The position numbers and the translations under genes are program-made. Under the pieces are notes generated by a model. It saw only the letters and a list, made by a program, of their open reading frames with translations, was not told where the DNA came from and searched no databases. From NCBI GenBank assembly GCA_004020315.1, contig SAQG01000002.1, forward strand, positions 393,495 through 457,494: a stretch of DNA of 64,000 bases. The letters run 5' to 3'. Shown in pieces: positions 18,693 through 28,463 of the stretch. This DNA is from Mesorhizobium sp. GTDB taxonomy: Bacteria; Pseudomonadota; Alphaproteobacteria; Rhizobiales; Rhizobiaceae. Numbering within the stretch: the first letter of the stretch is position 1; each line of letters opens with the position of its first letter.

Positions 18693-21600
18693 ATGGCAAT
18701 GCGCGCGGCTCGTGGTCTGTCGATTCTTTTCCTTCTCTTTTTCGCCTTGGGCAGTGTCGCGCAAGCGGCCGAAGCCCGCCGGGTGGTGACGTCGGACAAT
18801 TCCGATTATTTCGGCTTCGATCTCAGATCCGACCAGAATGTCAGCCTCGACCAGTGCAAAACGACGTGTCTCGGCGATCCGGCCTGCCGCGCTTTCACTT
18901 ATAACCCGAAAGCCAAATGGTGTTTTCTCAAATCCGACTATAACACGCTGAAGCCCTTCAACGGCGCCGTCGCCGGCAAGATCGTCAACGTCGATGGCGA
19001 CCCCGATATCGGCGCGCCGCCGGAGCTCGCCTTCTTCCCCGCCTGGATGGCCGACCAGGCCCAGCAATACCGCAACAGGCTCACGGGTCCGGCCTACACC
19101 AAGCCCACCGAAGGGCTGACGGCCATGAAGGAGGCGGCAAAACAAGCGTCGCAGGCCGGGGATCACCGCTTGGCCATCCAAAAATACGAGGCTTTGGTTT
19201 CGGTATTGCCCGACGATGGCCAGCTCTGGCTTGAACTGGCACGGGAAACGCTTGCCGTGCAGCCGACCGCCAACAGCGCGGAGGCGTCCACCCTGCCGAT
19301 GAACGCCACCTCCGCCGGCTTCAACGCCTACAAATTGCTGCGCACCGCAAAAACGCGCGCCGAAGCGCTGGCATTGCTTGGCGACGGGCTCGACCGCCGC
19401 GATCTCTCTCGGCCGGCCCTGCAGGCCTACGAAGCGAGCCTCGCGCTGGTCAGTTCGCCTTGGGTCTCGGCCGCCTATCAGGATCTCAAGGCCCGCAAGG
19501 GCTTCCGCGTCGTCGATCACACGGTCGATGCCGACACCAGCGCGCCGCGCATCTGCGCGCAGTTTTCCGAGGACCTGGTCAAGACCGGTGTCGACTACTC
19601 GCAATTCGTCACCGTCGACAACGCCGCCCCCAAGGGCGTCGAGGCCAAGGACAAGCAGATCTGCGTCGAGGGGCTCGAGCACGGCCAGCATTACGACGTG
19701 ACCTTCCGCCCCGGCCTGCCGGCCGCTGTCGGCGAGGTGATCACCACCCCGGTGGTGCTGTCGATCTATGTGCAGGACCGCGCCCCATCCGCCCGTTTCA
19801 CCGGCGACAGCTTCGTGCTGCCTGCCGGCGCGCGCCGCGGCATCCCGGTCGTCACCGTCAACATGAACGTCGCCGAAATGAAGCTCTACCGCATCGGCGA
19901 CCGCTCGCTGACCCAGCTCCTGTCCGGCTACCAGTTCCTGCGCCAGCTTGACGGCTACGACATCTCCAACATTTCCGATCAGATGGGCGAGCCGGTCTGG
20001 CAAGGCCAGCTCGACATCGCCAACGACCTGAACAAGGAAGTCACAACGTCCTTCCCGGTCGACGAAGCGCTGCCGCAGCGCAAGCCCGGCGTCTATGTGC
20101 TGACCGCGCAACCAGTCGACGAGAATGACAACGACTATGATTCGCGCGCCACGCAATGGTTCGTCGTCTCCGATATCGGCCTGTCGACCTATACCGGGCA
20201 GGATGGGCTGAACGTCTTTGCCCGTTCGCTCGGAACCGCCAAGCCGATCGCCGGTACTGAACTGACGCTGCTCGCCAGGAACAATGAGATCCTCGGCACC
20301 GCAACCACGGACGCCGAAGGCCGGGCCGTCTTCAACCCCGGACTGACGCGCGGCGACGGCGGCATGGTCCCGGCCGTGCTGACAGCCAAGCAAGGTGACA
20401 GCGACTTCGTCTTCCTCGACATGGGCCGCGCCGGCTTCGATCTTTCCGATCGCGGCGTCACCGGGCGTCCGGCGCCGGGTGCGCTCGACGTCTATGCCTG
20501 GACCGAACGCGGCATCTACCGCGCCGGCGAGGACGTCCATGTCGCAGCACTTGCCCGCGACGGCGCCGCCAAGGCGGTCGAGAACCTGCCGCTGACCTTC
20601 ATCTTCACCCGTCCCGACGGCGTCGAGAACCGCCGCATCGTCAGCGACGGCGCATCGGCCGGCGGCCATGCCGTCGACCTGCCGCTCGAACCCAACGCCA
20701 TGCGCGGCACCTGGACGGTGGCGATCCACACCGATCCCAAGCAGGCGGCGGTCGCCAGCCAGATGTTCCTGGTCGAGGATTTCGTGCCGGATCGCATCGA
20801 GTTCGACCTGTTCTCCGACAAGCAGGAGGTCGCGCAGGGCGAAACTGCCAACGTCACCGTTGACGGCCGCTTCCTTTATGGCGCGCCGGCCGCCGGATTG
20901 GCGCTCGAAGGCGAACTGACGCTGTCGACCACCCGCAACTGGGACCGCTTCAAGGGCTATTCCTTCGGCCTCGCCGACGAGCAGTCGGCGGAACCGTCGG
21001 TCACGCCGTTCACTGGCCTGCCGGTGGTCGGCGAGGACGGCAAGGCGACCTTCCCAGTTTCCGTCGACCAGTTGCCCTCGACCACCAAGCTGGTCGATGC
21101 CAAGGTTACGGTCAGGATGCGCGAGACCGGCGGCCGCGCCGTCGAGCGCTCGCTCAACATCGGCATCCGGCCGCAGGGCCACATGATCGGCATCCGCCCG
21201 GATTTCGACGGCGACGAGGTGCCGCAAGGCGGCACGGCGAAGTTCAGCCTGATCGCCGTCGACCCCGACGGCAAGCGCGAGGCGCTGCGGGGCGCGCAAT
21301 GGTCGCTGGTCAAGGTCGAACGCAATTACCAATGGTACCGCTCCAGCAATTCCTGGAACTATGAGCCGGTCACCTTCACCAAGTCGGTGGCCAATGGCCA
21401 AGTCGACATGACCGCTGACGGCGAGGCCACTGTGTCGCTGCCTGTCGACTGGGGCCGCTACCGGCTCGAGATCGAGACATCGGACCCGGAAGGCCCGGCG
21501 ACCAGCTACGAGTTCGACGCGGGCTGGTATGTCAGTTCCACCACAACAGAGACGCCCGATGGCCTCGAAATCGCTCTCGACAAGGACAACTATGCGGCGG

Positions 21601-24173
21601 GCGAAGTGGCCAAGCTCAAAGTGTCGCCGCATTTCGCCGGCGAGCTGCTCGTCACCATCGGCGCCGACAAGCTCTTGAAAACCGTCACCGCCAGCGTGCC
21701 GGCCGGCGGCAGCACCATCGACATCCCGGTCGGCGACGACTGGGGCGCCGGCGCCTATGTCACGGCAACGCTGTTCAGGCCGGGCGATGCGCAGGAGACA
21801 CGCATGCCGGCGCGCGCGATCGGCGTCAAATGGCTGAAGGTTGATCCGGGCTCGAAGAAGCTCGCCGTCACCTTGACGCCGCCGGACAAGACCATGCCGC
21901 GCCAGCAGCTGTCGATCCCGGTTTCCGTGGCCGGCGTGCAGCCGGGCGTCAACGCCTATGTCATGGTCGCGGCCGTCGATGTCGGCATCCTCAATCTGAC
22001 CAACTACAAGGTGCCGGATCCGGAGGCCTGGTTCTTCGGCCAGCGCATGCTCGGCCTTGAGGTACGCGACCTCTACGGCCGGCTGATCGACGGCTCGCTG
22101 GGCACGTCAGGCAAGCTGCGCACCGGCGGCGACGGCGCCAACATACAGTCGCAAGGCAGCCCGCCGACCGAAAAGCTGGTCGCCTTCTTCTCCGGTCCGA
22201 TCCAGCTCGACGCCGACGGCAAGGCGCGGATCGACTTCGACATCCCGCAGTTCAACGGCACCGTGCGGGTCATGGCCGTCGCCTGGACCGAGGACGGGGT
22301 CGGCCATGCCCAGTCCGACGTAATCGTGCGCGATCCGGTGGTGATCACCGCCGGCCTGCCGCGCTTTCTGGCGCCCGGTGATTCGGCCGTCATGCGGCTT
22401 GATGTCACCGACGCCGACGGTCCCGAGGGCGACTATGCACTGTCGATAGACACCACCGGCAATCTTTCGAGCGGCAGTGCCGCCCTCCCCGAAAAGCTGA
22501 CGCTCGCCAAGGGCAAGCGGCAGACGCTGACCGTGCCGCTTATCGCTGAAACGCCTGGCAACGCCTCGATCACCATCAAGCTCGCTCATGCCGACGGCAC
22601 CGCTGTCGAGCAGACGCTGTATGTTCCGGTGCGCCCGGCGCAATTGCCGGTGACCACCCGCATGGTGGTCGACCTCAAGGGCAATGGCGGGTCGCTGCGC
22701 GTCGACAAGGAGCTCCTGGCGGCAAGCCTGCTCGACGGCGCTTCGGTCAGCGTCGGTGTTTCGCAGGCGGCGGCCTTCGACGTGCCGTCGCTCCTGATGA
22801 CGCTCGACCGCTACCCCTATGGCTGCGCCGAGCAGACCACCAGCCGCGCCATGCCGCTTCTCTATGTCAACGAGATGGCCTCAGGCATCGGCATGGCCAG
22901 CGACGCCGATCTGCACGGCCGCATCCAGGACGCCATCTATAAGGTGCTGAGCTACCAGGCCTCGGCCGGCAGCTTCGGCCTGTGGGGCCCGGGCTCCGGC
23001 GACCTCTGGCTCGACGCCTATGTCACCGACTTCCTGACCCGGGCGCGCGAGCAAAAATACGACGTGCCGGCCCTAGCGATGAACCAGGCGCTGAGCAATC
23101 TGCAAAACGCGCTCGGCTACGATCAGGACGTCAAGGGTCGCGGCAGCGAGATCGCTTATGCGCTCTATGTGCTGGCCCGCAACAAGAAGGCCTCGATCGG
23201 CGATCTGCGCTACTATGCCGACACCCAGGTCGAAGCCTTTACGAGCCCGATGGCTGTCGCCCAATTGGCGGCGGGCCTAGCGCTCTATGGCGATACGCAG
23301 CGCTCGGAAGCCACCTTCCAGGCCGCCCTGCAACTGGCCAATTCGAGCTCAGCATACGACTACTACAGGTCCGATTATGGCTCGCCCCTGCGTGACGGCG
23401 CGGCGATGCTGGCGCTTGCCGCCGAATCCAAACCGGTGCCGACGATCGTGCCGGCGCTGATCAAGCTGGTGACGCAGGAACGCGCCGCCGTCAGATGGAC
23501 CAGCACGCAGGACGAGTCCTGGATGCTGCTGGCGGCCCGCGCACTGAAGGCCGGCAACGATTCGATCGCGCTGACCATCAATGGCGGGCTGCATGCCGGC
23601 GCCTATTCGGACCAGATCGCCGGCAGCGACATTGCTGACAGCCCGCTAACCGTCGCCAACACCGGCAGCAACCCGCTGCAGGCGGTCGTCACCACGGTGG
23701 CCTCGCCGATCCAGCCTCTGCCGGCCAGCGGCAACGGCTTCACCATCGGCCGCACCTACTACAAGCTCGACGGCACCGAAGCCAATGTCACGGAGGCGAC
23801 CCAGAACGAACGTTATGTTGTCGTGCTCAATATCTACGAGCAGAACAAATGGCCGTCGCGGCTGGTGATCACCGATCTGCTGCCGGCCGGATTCGAAATC
23901 GACAATCCGGGCCTGGTTTCCAGCGCCCAGTTGTCGAACTTCTCCTGGCTGGCCCAGACCGACGCCGCCCATCTCGAATTCCGCGACGACCGTTTCGTCG
24001 CGGCTTTCAATCCGAACGATGGCGAAGGCGACCGCAACATCACGCTCGCCTATGTCGTGCGTGCGGTGACGCCGGGCACCTATGCCCACCCGGCGGCAAC
24101 CGTCGAGGACATGTACCGGCCGCAATATTCGGCTCGCACCGCGACCGGCATGATGGAGGTCAAGGCGCCGTAG
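18693..24173 (+). CDS. Bacterial alpha-2-macroglobulin-family lipoprotein-like protease trap with N-terminal PAN/Apple domain
   Basis: About 1826 residues. A Sec signal peptide (LSILFLLFFALGSVAQAAEA) is followed by a PAN/Apple-like module (Cys-rich: DQCKTTCLGDPACRAFTY, KWCFLK), then macroglobulin-like MG domains and a C-terminal alpha/alpha toroid. The thioester motif is intact: YPYGCAEQ, with Cys at residue 1378 and Gln at 1381, so it can in principle trap attacking proteases covalently in the periplasm. It pairs with PBP1C directly downstream, the same order as yfhM-pbpC in E. coli. The start chosen has GGAGG at 18682-18686 and gives a standard signal peptide; an in-frame TTG/ATG pair at 18648/18654 lies upstream. 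No lipobox is present, so it is probably periplasmic rather than lipid-anchored. Confidence 0.93.
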   Translation: MAMRAARGLSILFLLFFALGSVAQAAEARRVVTSDNSDYFGFDLRSDQNVSLDQCKTTCLGDPACRAFTYNPKAKWCFLKSDYNTLKPFNGAVAGKIVNVDGDPDIGAPPELAFFPAWMADQAQQYRNRLTGPAYTKPTEGLTAMKEAAKQASQAGDHRLAIQKYEALVSVLPDDGQLWLELARETLAVQPTANSAEASTLPMNATSAGFNAYKLLRTAKTRAEALALLGDGLDRRDLSRPALQAYEASLALVSSPWVSAAYQDLKARKGFRVVDHTVDADTSAPRICAQFSEDLVKTGVDYSQFVTVDNAAPKGVEAKDKQICVEGLEHGQHYDVTFRPGLPAAVGEVITTPVVLSIYVQDRAPSARFTGDSFVLPAGARRGIPVVTVNMNVAEMKLYRIGDRSLTQLLSGYQFLRQLDGYDISNISDQMGEPVWQGQLDIANDLNKEVTTSFPVDEALPQRKPGVYVLTAQPVDENDNDYDSRATQWFVVSDIGLSTYTGQDGLNVFARSLGTAKPIAGTELTLLARNNEILGTATTDAEGRAVFNPGLTRGDGGMVPAVLTAKQGDSDFVFLDMGRAGFDLSDRGVTGRPAPGALDVYAWTERGIYRAGEDVHVAALARDGAAKAVENLPLTFIFTRPDGVENRRIVSDGASAGGHAVDLPLEPNAMRGTWTVAIHTDPKQAAVASQMFLVEDFVPDRIEFDLFSDKQEVAQGETANVTVDGRFLYGAPAAGLALEGELTLSTTRNWDRFKGYSFGLADEQSAEPSVTPFTGLPVVGEDGKATFPVSVDQLPSTTKLVDAKVTVRMRETGGRAVERSLNIGIRPQGHMIGIRPDFDGDEVPQGGTAKFSLIAVDPDGKREALRGAQWSLVKVERNYQWYRSSNSWNYEPVTFTKSVANGQVDMTADGEATVSLPVDWGRYRLEIETSDPEGPATSYEFDAGWYVSSTTTETPDGLEIALDKDNYAAGEVAKLKVSPHFAGELLVTIGADKLLKTVTASVPAGGSTIDIPVGDDWGAGAYVTATLFRPGDAQETRMPARAIGVKWLKVDPGSKKLAVTLTPPDKTMPRQQLSIPVSVAGVQPGVNAYVMVAAVDVGILNLTNYKVPDPEAWFFGQRMLGLEVRDLYGRLIDGSLGTSGKLRTGGDGANIQSQGSPPTEKLVAFFSGPIQLDADGKARIDFDIPQFNGTVRVMAVAWTEDGVGHAQSDVIVRDPVVITAGLPRFLAPGDSAVMRLDVTDADGPEGDYALSIDTTGNLSSGSAALPEKLTLAKGKRQTLTVPLIAETPGNASITIKLAHADGTAVEQTLYVPVRPAQLPVTTRMVVDLKGNGGSLRVDKELLAASLLDGASVSVGVSQAAAFDVPSLLMTLDRYPYGCAEQTTSRAMPLLYVNEMASGIGMASDADLHGRIQDAIYKVLSYQASAGSFGLWGPGSGDLWLDAYVTDFLTRAREQKYDVPALAMNQALSNLQNALGYDQDVKGRGSEIAYALYVLARNKKASIGDLRYYADTQVEAFTSPMAVAQLAAGLALYGDTQRSEATFQAALQLANSSSAYDYYRSDYGSPLRDGAAMLALAAESKPVPTIVPALIKLVTQERAAVRWTSTQDESWMLLAARALKAGNDSIALTINGGLHAGAYSDQIAGSDIADSPLTVANTGSNPLQAVVTTVASPIQPLPASGNGFTIGRTYYKLDGTEANVTEATQNERYVVVLNIYEQNKWPSRLVITDLLPAGFEIDNPGLVSSAQLSNFSWLAQTDAAHLEFRDDRFVAAFNPNDGEGDRNITLAYVVRAVTPGTYAHPAATVEDMYRPQYSARTATGMMEVKAP

Positions 24174-24222
24174 CGATGAAGAGGGACGCAAACTGGTTAG
24201 CTGCAGCTAACGACGTGATGCC

Positions 24223-24350
24223 GCGCTGCCCCTCACCCTTACCCTCTCCCCGTGAAGGACGGGGAGAGGGGGTCGCCAGCGTTCCGGCCAACTCCCTTCT
24301 CCCCGTCTTTCACGGGGAGAAGGTGCCGGCAGGCGGATGAGGGGCAGCGC
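24223..24350. repeat. Compound palindromic intergenic repeat of rhizobial type
   Basis: Outer arms of 13 bp are perfect inverted repeats (24223-24235 and 24338-24350). Inside are two hairpins, each with a perfect 12-bp stem and a 5-base loop: 24242-24270 (CCCTCTCCCCGT / ACGGGGAGAGGG) and 24295-24323 (CCTTCTCCCCGT / ACGGGGAGAAGG). I recognise this CCCCTCA...CTCCCCG...TGAGGGG class as a repeated element in Mesorhizobium-like genomes. It lies between the alpha-2-macroglobulin and pbpC genes and its right end supplies the sequence just before the pbpC ATG. Confidence 0.85.
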
Positions 24351-24351
24351 C

Positions 24352-26442
24352 ATGCTCTCCCGAAAAATCCTGCGCCGTTCGGCCATCGCCGCCGCCCCCC
24401 TTGCCGGCTTTGCGGCAATCGCCGCTGCCACTCTCTGGCAGCTCGACCGCGCCTTTCCGCCACCACTGCCGGCCGCGCTGACGGTATCGACCGAAGTGCA
24501 TGACCGCGATGGCCAGCTGTTGCGGGCCTTCGCCACACCGGACGGCTATTGGCGGCTCGCCACCCGCCTCGATCAGGTCGACCGACAATTCGTCGACATG
24601 CTGGTTACTTACGAGGACAAGCGCTTCTGGGATCATGAAGGCGTCGACGTGCTGGCGCTGGCCCGCGCCGCCGGCCAGTTCCTGACCAATGGCCGTATCG
24701 TCTCCGGCGGCTCGACACTGTCGATGCAACTCGCCAGGCTGACCGAACCGCGCGACAGCCGCAGCCTCGGCTCAAAGGTCAAGCAGCTGCTGCGCGCCCT
24801 GCAGATCGAGCGGCGGCTCACCAAGCGCGAGATCCTCGAACGCTATTTGACGCTGGCCCCCTATGGCGGCAATCTCGAAGGCGTGCGCGCCGCCTCGCTC
24901 GCCTATTTCGGCAAGGAGCCGAAGCGGCTGACGGTCTCGGAGGCGGCCCTGCTCGTCGCCCTGCCGCAATTGCCGGAAAAGCGCCGGCCCGACCGCAACC
25001 TTTCAATCGCCCACGCCGCCCGCGACCGCGTTCTGACGCGCATGGTCTCATCAGGCTTGCTCGGCGAGCGCGAGGCCGCACGTGCTGCGCTCGACGACGT
25101 TCCCGCTATCCGTCTTACGCTGCCGGCGCTGGCCGCCCACGCCACTTATGCAGTGCTGCCCAGGGCCGTCCCTGGCAAGCCGCTGCGACTGACGATCCGC
25201 AAGAGCGTCCAGGAAGGGCTGGAACAGGTGGCCAGGGATGCCGCCACCAGGCTCGGCCCCCGCCTGTCCGTCGCCATGGTGCTGGCCGACGCCCGCACCG
25301 GTGACATCCTCGGCGAGGCCGGCTCCGCCAACTATTTCGACGCCAGCCGCTCCGGCTGGATCGACATGACCAGGATCGTCCGCTCGCCCGGTTCGACGCT
25401 GAAACCGTTTATCTACGGGCTCGCCTTCGAACAGGGACTGGTGGCGCAGGAAACGCTGATCGACGACAGGCCGACAGACTTTTCCGGCTACCGGCCGAAG
25501 AATTTCGACATGGGCTACCAGGGCGACGTCAGCATCCGGCAGGCGCTGCAACTGTCGCTCAACGTGCCGGCGATCAGTGTGCTCGACGCGGTCGGGCCGG
25601 CACGGCTGCTCGCGCGCTTCCGGCAGGCCGGCGTCACGCCGATCTTGCCCGTCAACAAGGCGCCAGGCCTCGCCATCGGCCTTGGCGGCGTCGGCATGAC
25701 GCTGCGCGACCTCGTCCAGCTCTATGCCGGGCTTGCCAATGGCGGCAGGGCACACACGCTGCATGACGGCACCGAGCCGGCGAATGCCGAGCGCTCCACC
25801 GCTGCCATCCTCGACGATCAGGCGAACTGGCAGATCACCGACATATTGTCGGGCGTCAAGCCGCCCGAGGGTGCCGCCCGGCGCGGCATCGCCTACAAGA
25901 CCGGCACCTCCTACGGTTATCGCGATGCCTGGTCGGTCGGCTTCGACGGGCGTTACGTGCTGGGCGTCTGGGTCGGCCGTCCTGATGCCGGCGCGGTGCC
26001 TGGCCTGTCCGGTTATGTCTCGGCCGCACCGATCCTGTTCGAGGCCTTTGTCCGCTCCGGTCTGGCTCCCGTGCCACTGCCAAGCCAGCCGGCCGGCGTC
26101 GTCAGACCCAGGCGCGACGATCTGCCGGTGACGTTGGCGCGCTTCGGTTCTGGCGCCGACGGGTTGGTCCAGGCGACGCCGACGGAAACCGCGCCGACGA
26201 TCATCTTTCCGCCCGATGGCGCCCGCGTCGATCTCGGCGCCACTGCCGCCGACGCCACGCCACTGATGCTGAAGCTGCAAGGCGGCCGTGCGCCGTTCCG
26301 CTGGCTGGCCAACGGCAAGCCGCTGGTCGGCATCGACCGGCGGCGCACCGCGACCTGGCAGCCGGACGGCGCCGGCTATTCGACCTTGACCGTGATCGAT
26401 GCGGTCGGCCGCGCGGCCAGCGTGAAAGTGTTCGTTGAATAG
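24352..26442 (+). CDS. pbpC: Penicillin-binding protein 1C (bifunctional transglycosylase/transpeptidase)
   Basis: About 696 residues. A short cytoplasmic tail and a membrane anchor lead into a GT51 transglycosylase domain (catalytic Glu88 in EDKRFWDHEG; SGGSTLSMQLARL; KREILERYLTLAPYGGNLEG), then a transpeptidase domain with SPGSTLKPF (Ser348, Lys351), SLN (402-404) and KTGTS (516-520). The last 90 residues form the BiPBP_C domain (IIFPPDGARVDLG) typical of PBP1C. It polymerises and cross-links peptidoglycan. The start at 24352 is preferred because GAGGGG, seven bases upstream, acts as ribosome-binding site; the in-frame ATG at 24337 lies inside the palindromic repeat. Confidence 0.93.
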   Translation: MLSRKILRRSAIAAAPLAGFAAIAAATLWQLDRAFPPPLPAALTVSTEVHDRDGQLLRAFATPDGYWRLATRLDQVDRQFVDMLVTYEDKRFWDHEGVDVLALARAAGQFLTNGRIVSGGSTLSMQLARLTEPRDSRSLGSKVKQLLRALQIERRLTKREILERYLTLAPYGGNLEGVRAASLAYFGKEPKRLTVSEAALLVALPQLPEKRRPDRNLSIAHAARDRVLTRMVSSGLLGEREAARAALDDVPAIRLTLPALAAHATYAVLPRAVPGKPLRLTIRKSVQEGLEQVARDAATRLGPRLSVAMVLADARTGDILGEAGSANYFDASRSGWIDMTRIVRSPGSTLKPFIYGLAFEQGLVAQETLIDDRPTDFSGYRPKNFDMGYQGDVSIRQALQLSLNVPAISVLDAVGPARLLARFRQAGVTPILPVNKAPGLAIGLGGVGMTLRDLVQLYAGLANGGRAHTLHDGTEPANAERSTAAILDDQANWQITDILSGVKPPEGAARRGIAYKTGTSYGYRDAWSVGFDGRYVLGVWVGRPDAGAVPGLSGYVSAAPILFEAFVRSGLAPVPLPSQPAGVVRPRRDDLPVTLARFGSGADGLVQATPTETAPTIIFPPDGARVDLGATAADATPLMLKLQGGRAPFRWLANGKPLVGIDRRRTATWQPDGAGYSTLTVIDAVGRAASVKVFVE

Positions 26443-26443
26443 A

Positions 26444-27163
26444 ATGCGCCAAGCGATTCAGCGCATTGCATTTTGTGCCCTGCTGTCGGCCGCTGGTATT
26501 GCAACCGCCGCTGCTGACCTCCCCGCCGGCTTCGTTCGGCTGGCCGACGTCGATCGCACCATCCGGCAGGACATCCGCTACGCCGGTTTCGAAAATTTCC
26601 TGCACCGCAAGGCGGCAGGCTACGATGCGCCGGTATGCATCCTCACCGGGCGAGCGGCGGAAGCGCTTTCGGGCGTCCAGAAAGTGATTGCCGCCGAGGG
26701 TCTGACGCTGGTCGTGTTCGACTGCTACCGCCCGGCGCGAGCCGTCTCCGACATGGGCGAATGGACCAGGGAGGGCGGACCACCCGACCCGCAATGGTAT
26801 CCGACGGTCAAGCGCAAGGACCTCATCGCCAAGGGCTATATCGGCGAACTGTCGACCCATTCGCGCGGCTCGACCGTCGATGTCGCCATCGCGCGAGCCG
26901 ACCGCAACACCGCCCCGAAACCGGCCTGCGGTGTAGCAGATGCCGACACGCTCGATTTCGGCACCGGCTTCGACTGTTTCGACCCGATGAGCGAAACGGC
27001 GCACCGTCCGCTCGCCGGGGGAGCAACCGCAAACCGCAAGAGGCTTGTCGAGGCCATGCGCGCCGGCGGCTTCAGGAACTATGCTCGCGAATGGTGGCAC
27101 TTCACGCTGGAAAACGAGCCATTTCCGAAGCAGCGCTTCGATTTTGCCGTCACCGCCGACTAA
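26444..27163 (+). CDS. D-alanyl-D-alanine dipeptidase, M15 (VanX/DdpX) family
   Basis: A 239-residue protein with a Sec signal peptide (FCALLSAAGIATAAADLP) and the zinc-peptidase M15D signature: SxHxxGxxxD at 137-146 (His139, Asp146) and ExxH in EWWHF (Glu216, His219), plus the substrate-binding arginine in DCYRPARA. It hydrolyses D-Ala-D-Ala, here probably in the periplasm for cell-wall recycling. Its ATG is one base past the pbpC stop, so the two are co-translated or tightly coupled; a TTG at 26435 overlapping pbpC is an alternative start. There is no vanHA-like neighbour, so glycopeptide resistance is not implied. Confidence 0.9.
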   Translation: MRQAIQRIAFCALLSAAGIATAAADLPAGFVRLADVDRTIRQDIRYAGFENFLHRKAAGYDAPVCILTGRAAEALSGVQKVIAAEGLTLVVFDCYRPARAVSDMGEWTREGGPPDPQWYPTVKRKDLIAKGYIGELSTHSRGSTVDVAIARADRNTAPKPACGVADADTLDFGTGFDCFDPMSETAHRPLAGGATANRKRLVEAMRAGGFRNYAREWWHFTLENEPFPKQRFDFAVTAD

Positions 27164-27359
27164 ATCCCGACCACTGCGAAAGCAAATCCCGCTCGCACCT
27201 CCAGCCATTGCCGAGGCGCGACCCGTCTCTAGTTAGATCGCTTCATGGGCACGGATTCCGAACTGCAGCGTTGCGAGGAAAGAATTTCTTCGCCAGCCGG
27301 AAGCTCAGCGAAAAATTGCTTCAAAAGGGCAAAAAAAGCAACATTGAATGCATCTAAAT

Positions 27360-27376
27360 TCTACCAATTCAGTAGA
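27360..27376. promoter_or_regulatory. Palindrome ahead of the sulfate importer operon (candidate operator)
   Basis: TCTAC-N7-GTAGA, a perfect 5-bp inverted repeat inside an AT-rich stretch, ends 26 bases before the cysP ATG. Its position fits control of sulfate import; CysB-type or Rrf2-type binding are both possible and I cannot tell which. No second copy was found ahead of the other sulfate-binding protein gene. Confidence 0.4.
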
Positions 27377-27402
27377 TTGAGGTGATCTCAACGGAGGCGG
27401 AA

Positions 27403-28431
27403 ATGACCAATCCTCATTTCAGGAAACTGCTCGGCGCATTGGTTGCCACATCTGTCCAGTTCGGCACCCTCGGTTTCGCGTTTGCCGATACCACTATCCT
27501 CAACGTGTCCTATGATCCGACGCGTGAGCTGTACAAGCAATTCGACGAGGCCTTCGCCGCCCACTGGAAGGCCGAGACCGGCGAGACGGTAACCATCCAG
27601 CAGTCGCATGGCGGGTCGGGCGCGCAGGCCCGCGCCGTGATCGACGGCCTCGACGCCGACGTGGTGACGCTGGCGCTCGAAGGCGACATCAATGCCATCG
27701 TGGAGAAGTCGAAGAAGATCAATCCCGACTGGCGGACCAAGTTCGAGAACAATTCGGCGCCCTACACCTCGACCATCATCTTCCTCGTCCGCAAGGGCAA
27801 CCCGAAGGGCATCCAGGACTGGGGCGATCTGGTCAAGGACGATGTCCAGGTGATCACGCCGAACCCAAAGACCTCGGGCGGTGCACGTTGGAACTATCTC
27901 GCCGCCTGGGCGTATGCCAACGCCAAGGACGGCGGCGACGAGGCCAAGACCAAGGAATTCGTCGGCAATCTCTACGCTCATGTTCCGGTGCTCGATACCG
28001 GTGCGCGCGGTGCGACCGTGACCTTCGCGCAAAAAGGCCTGGGCGACGTGCTGTTGGCCTGGGAAAACGAGGCCTATCTGGCCCTCGACGAATTCGGCGC
28101 CGACAATTTCGATATCGTCTATCCACCGACCTCGATCCTGGCCGAGCCGCCGGTCGCCGTGGTCGACGCCAATGTCGATGCCAAGGGCACGCGAAAAGTC
28201 GCCGAAGCCTATCTGGGCTATCTCTATTCCAAGGAAGGCCAGACGCTGATCGCCAAGAACCACTATCGCCCGTCGAAGCCCGATTTGGTGCCGGCGCAGG
28301 ACCTCGCCAAACTGCCTGAGATCAAGCTGATCACCATCGACGATCCGCTTTTTGGGGGTTGGAAGAAGGCGCAGCCTTACCATTTCGGCGACGGTGGTAT
28401 ATTCGACCAGATCTACAAGCCGGCCCAGTAG
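27403..28431 (+). CDS. cysP: Sulfate/thiosulfate ABC transporter substrate-binding protein (CysP/Sbp)
   Basis: A 342-residue periplasmic sulfate-binding protein. Signal peptide ([20 protein letters not shown]), then the diagnostic family segments [41 protein letters not shown] and [20 protein letters not shown] at 27382 is in frame, but the ATG at 27403 has GGAGG eight bases upstream and gives the clean signal peptide. It is the first gene of cysP-cysT-cysW-cysA and delivers sulfate or thiosulfate to the permease for cysteine synthesis. A second homologue lies at 32296. Sbp and CysP specificity cannot be separated by eye. Confidence 0.92.
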   Translation: MTNPHFRKLLGALVATSVQFGTLGFAFADTTILNVSYDPTRELYKQFDEAFAAHWKAETGETVTIQQSHGGSGAQARAVIDGLDADVVTLALEGDINAIVEKSKKINPDWRTKFENNSAPYTSTIIFLVRKGNPKGIQDWGDLVKDDVQVITPNPKTSGGARWNYLAAWAYANAKDGGDEAKTKEFVGNLYAHVPVLDTGARGATVTFAQKGLGDVLLAWENEAYLALDEFGADNFDIVYPPTSILAEPPVAVVDANVDAKGTRKVAEAYLGYLYSKEGQTLIAKNHYRPSKPDLVPAQDLAKLPEIKLITIDDPLFGGWKKAQPYHFGDGGIFDQIYKPAQ

Positions 28432-28463
28432 ACCCAGTAAGCTAGATTCTAGATCAGGACGAC

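Noticed and set aside
18558..21632. A 1024-codon minus-strand frame antisense to the alpha-2-macroglobulin gene
   Set aside because: Its translation is low-complexity Arg/Asp/Val-rich sequence without domains, and it mirrors the codon pattern of a GC-rich gene on the other strand.
26444..27163. Glycopeptide-resistance gene (vanX)
   Set aside because: No vanH, vanA or vanRS neighbour; the gene belongs with pbpC, so a cell-wall recycling role is more likely.
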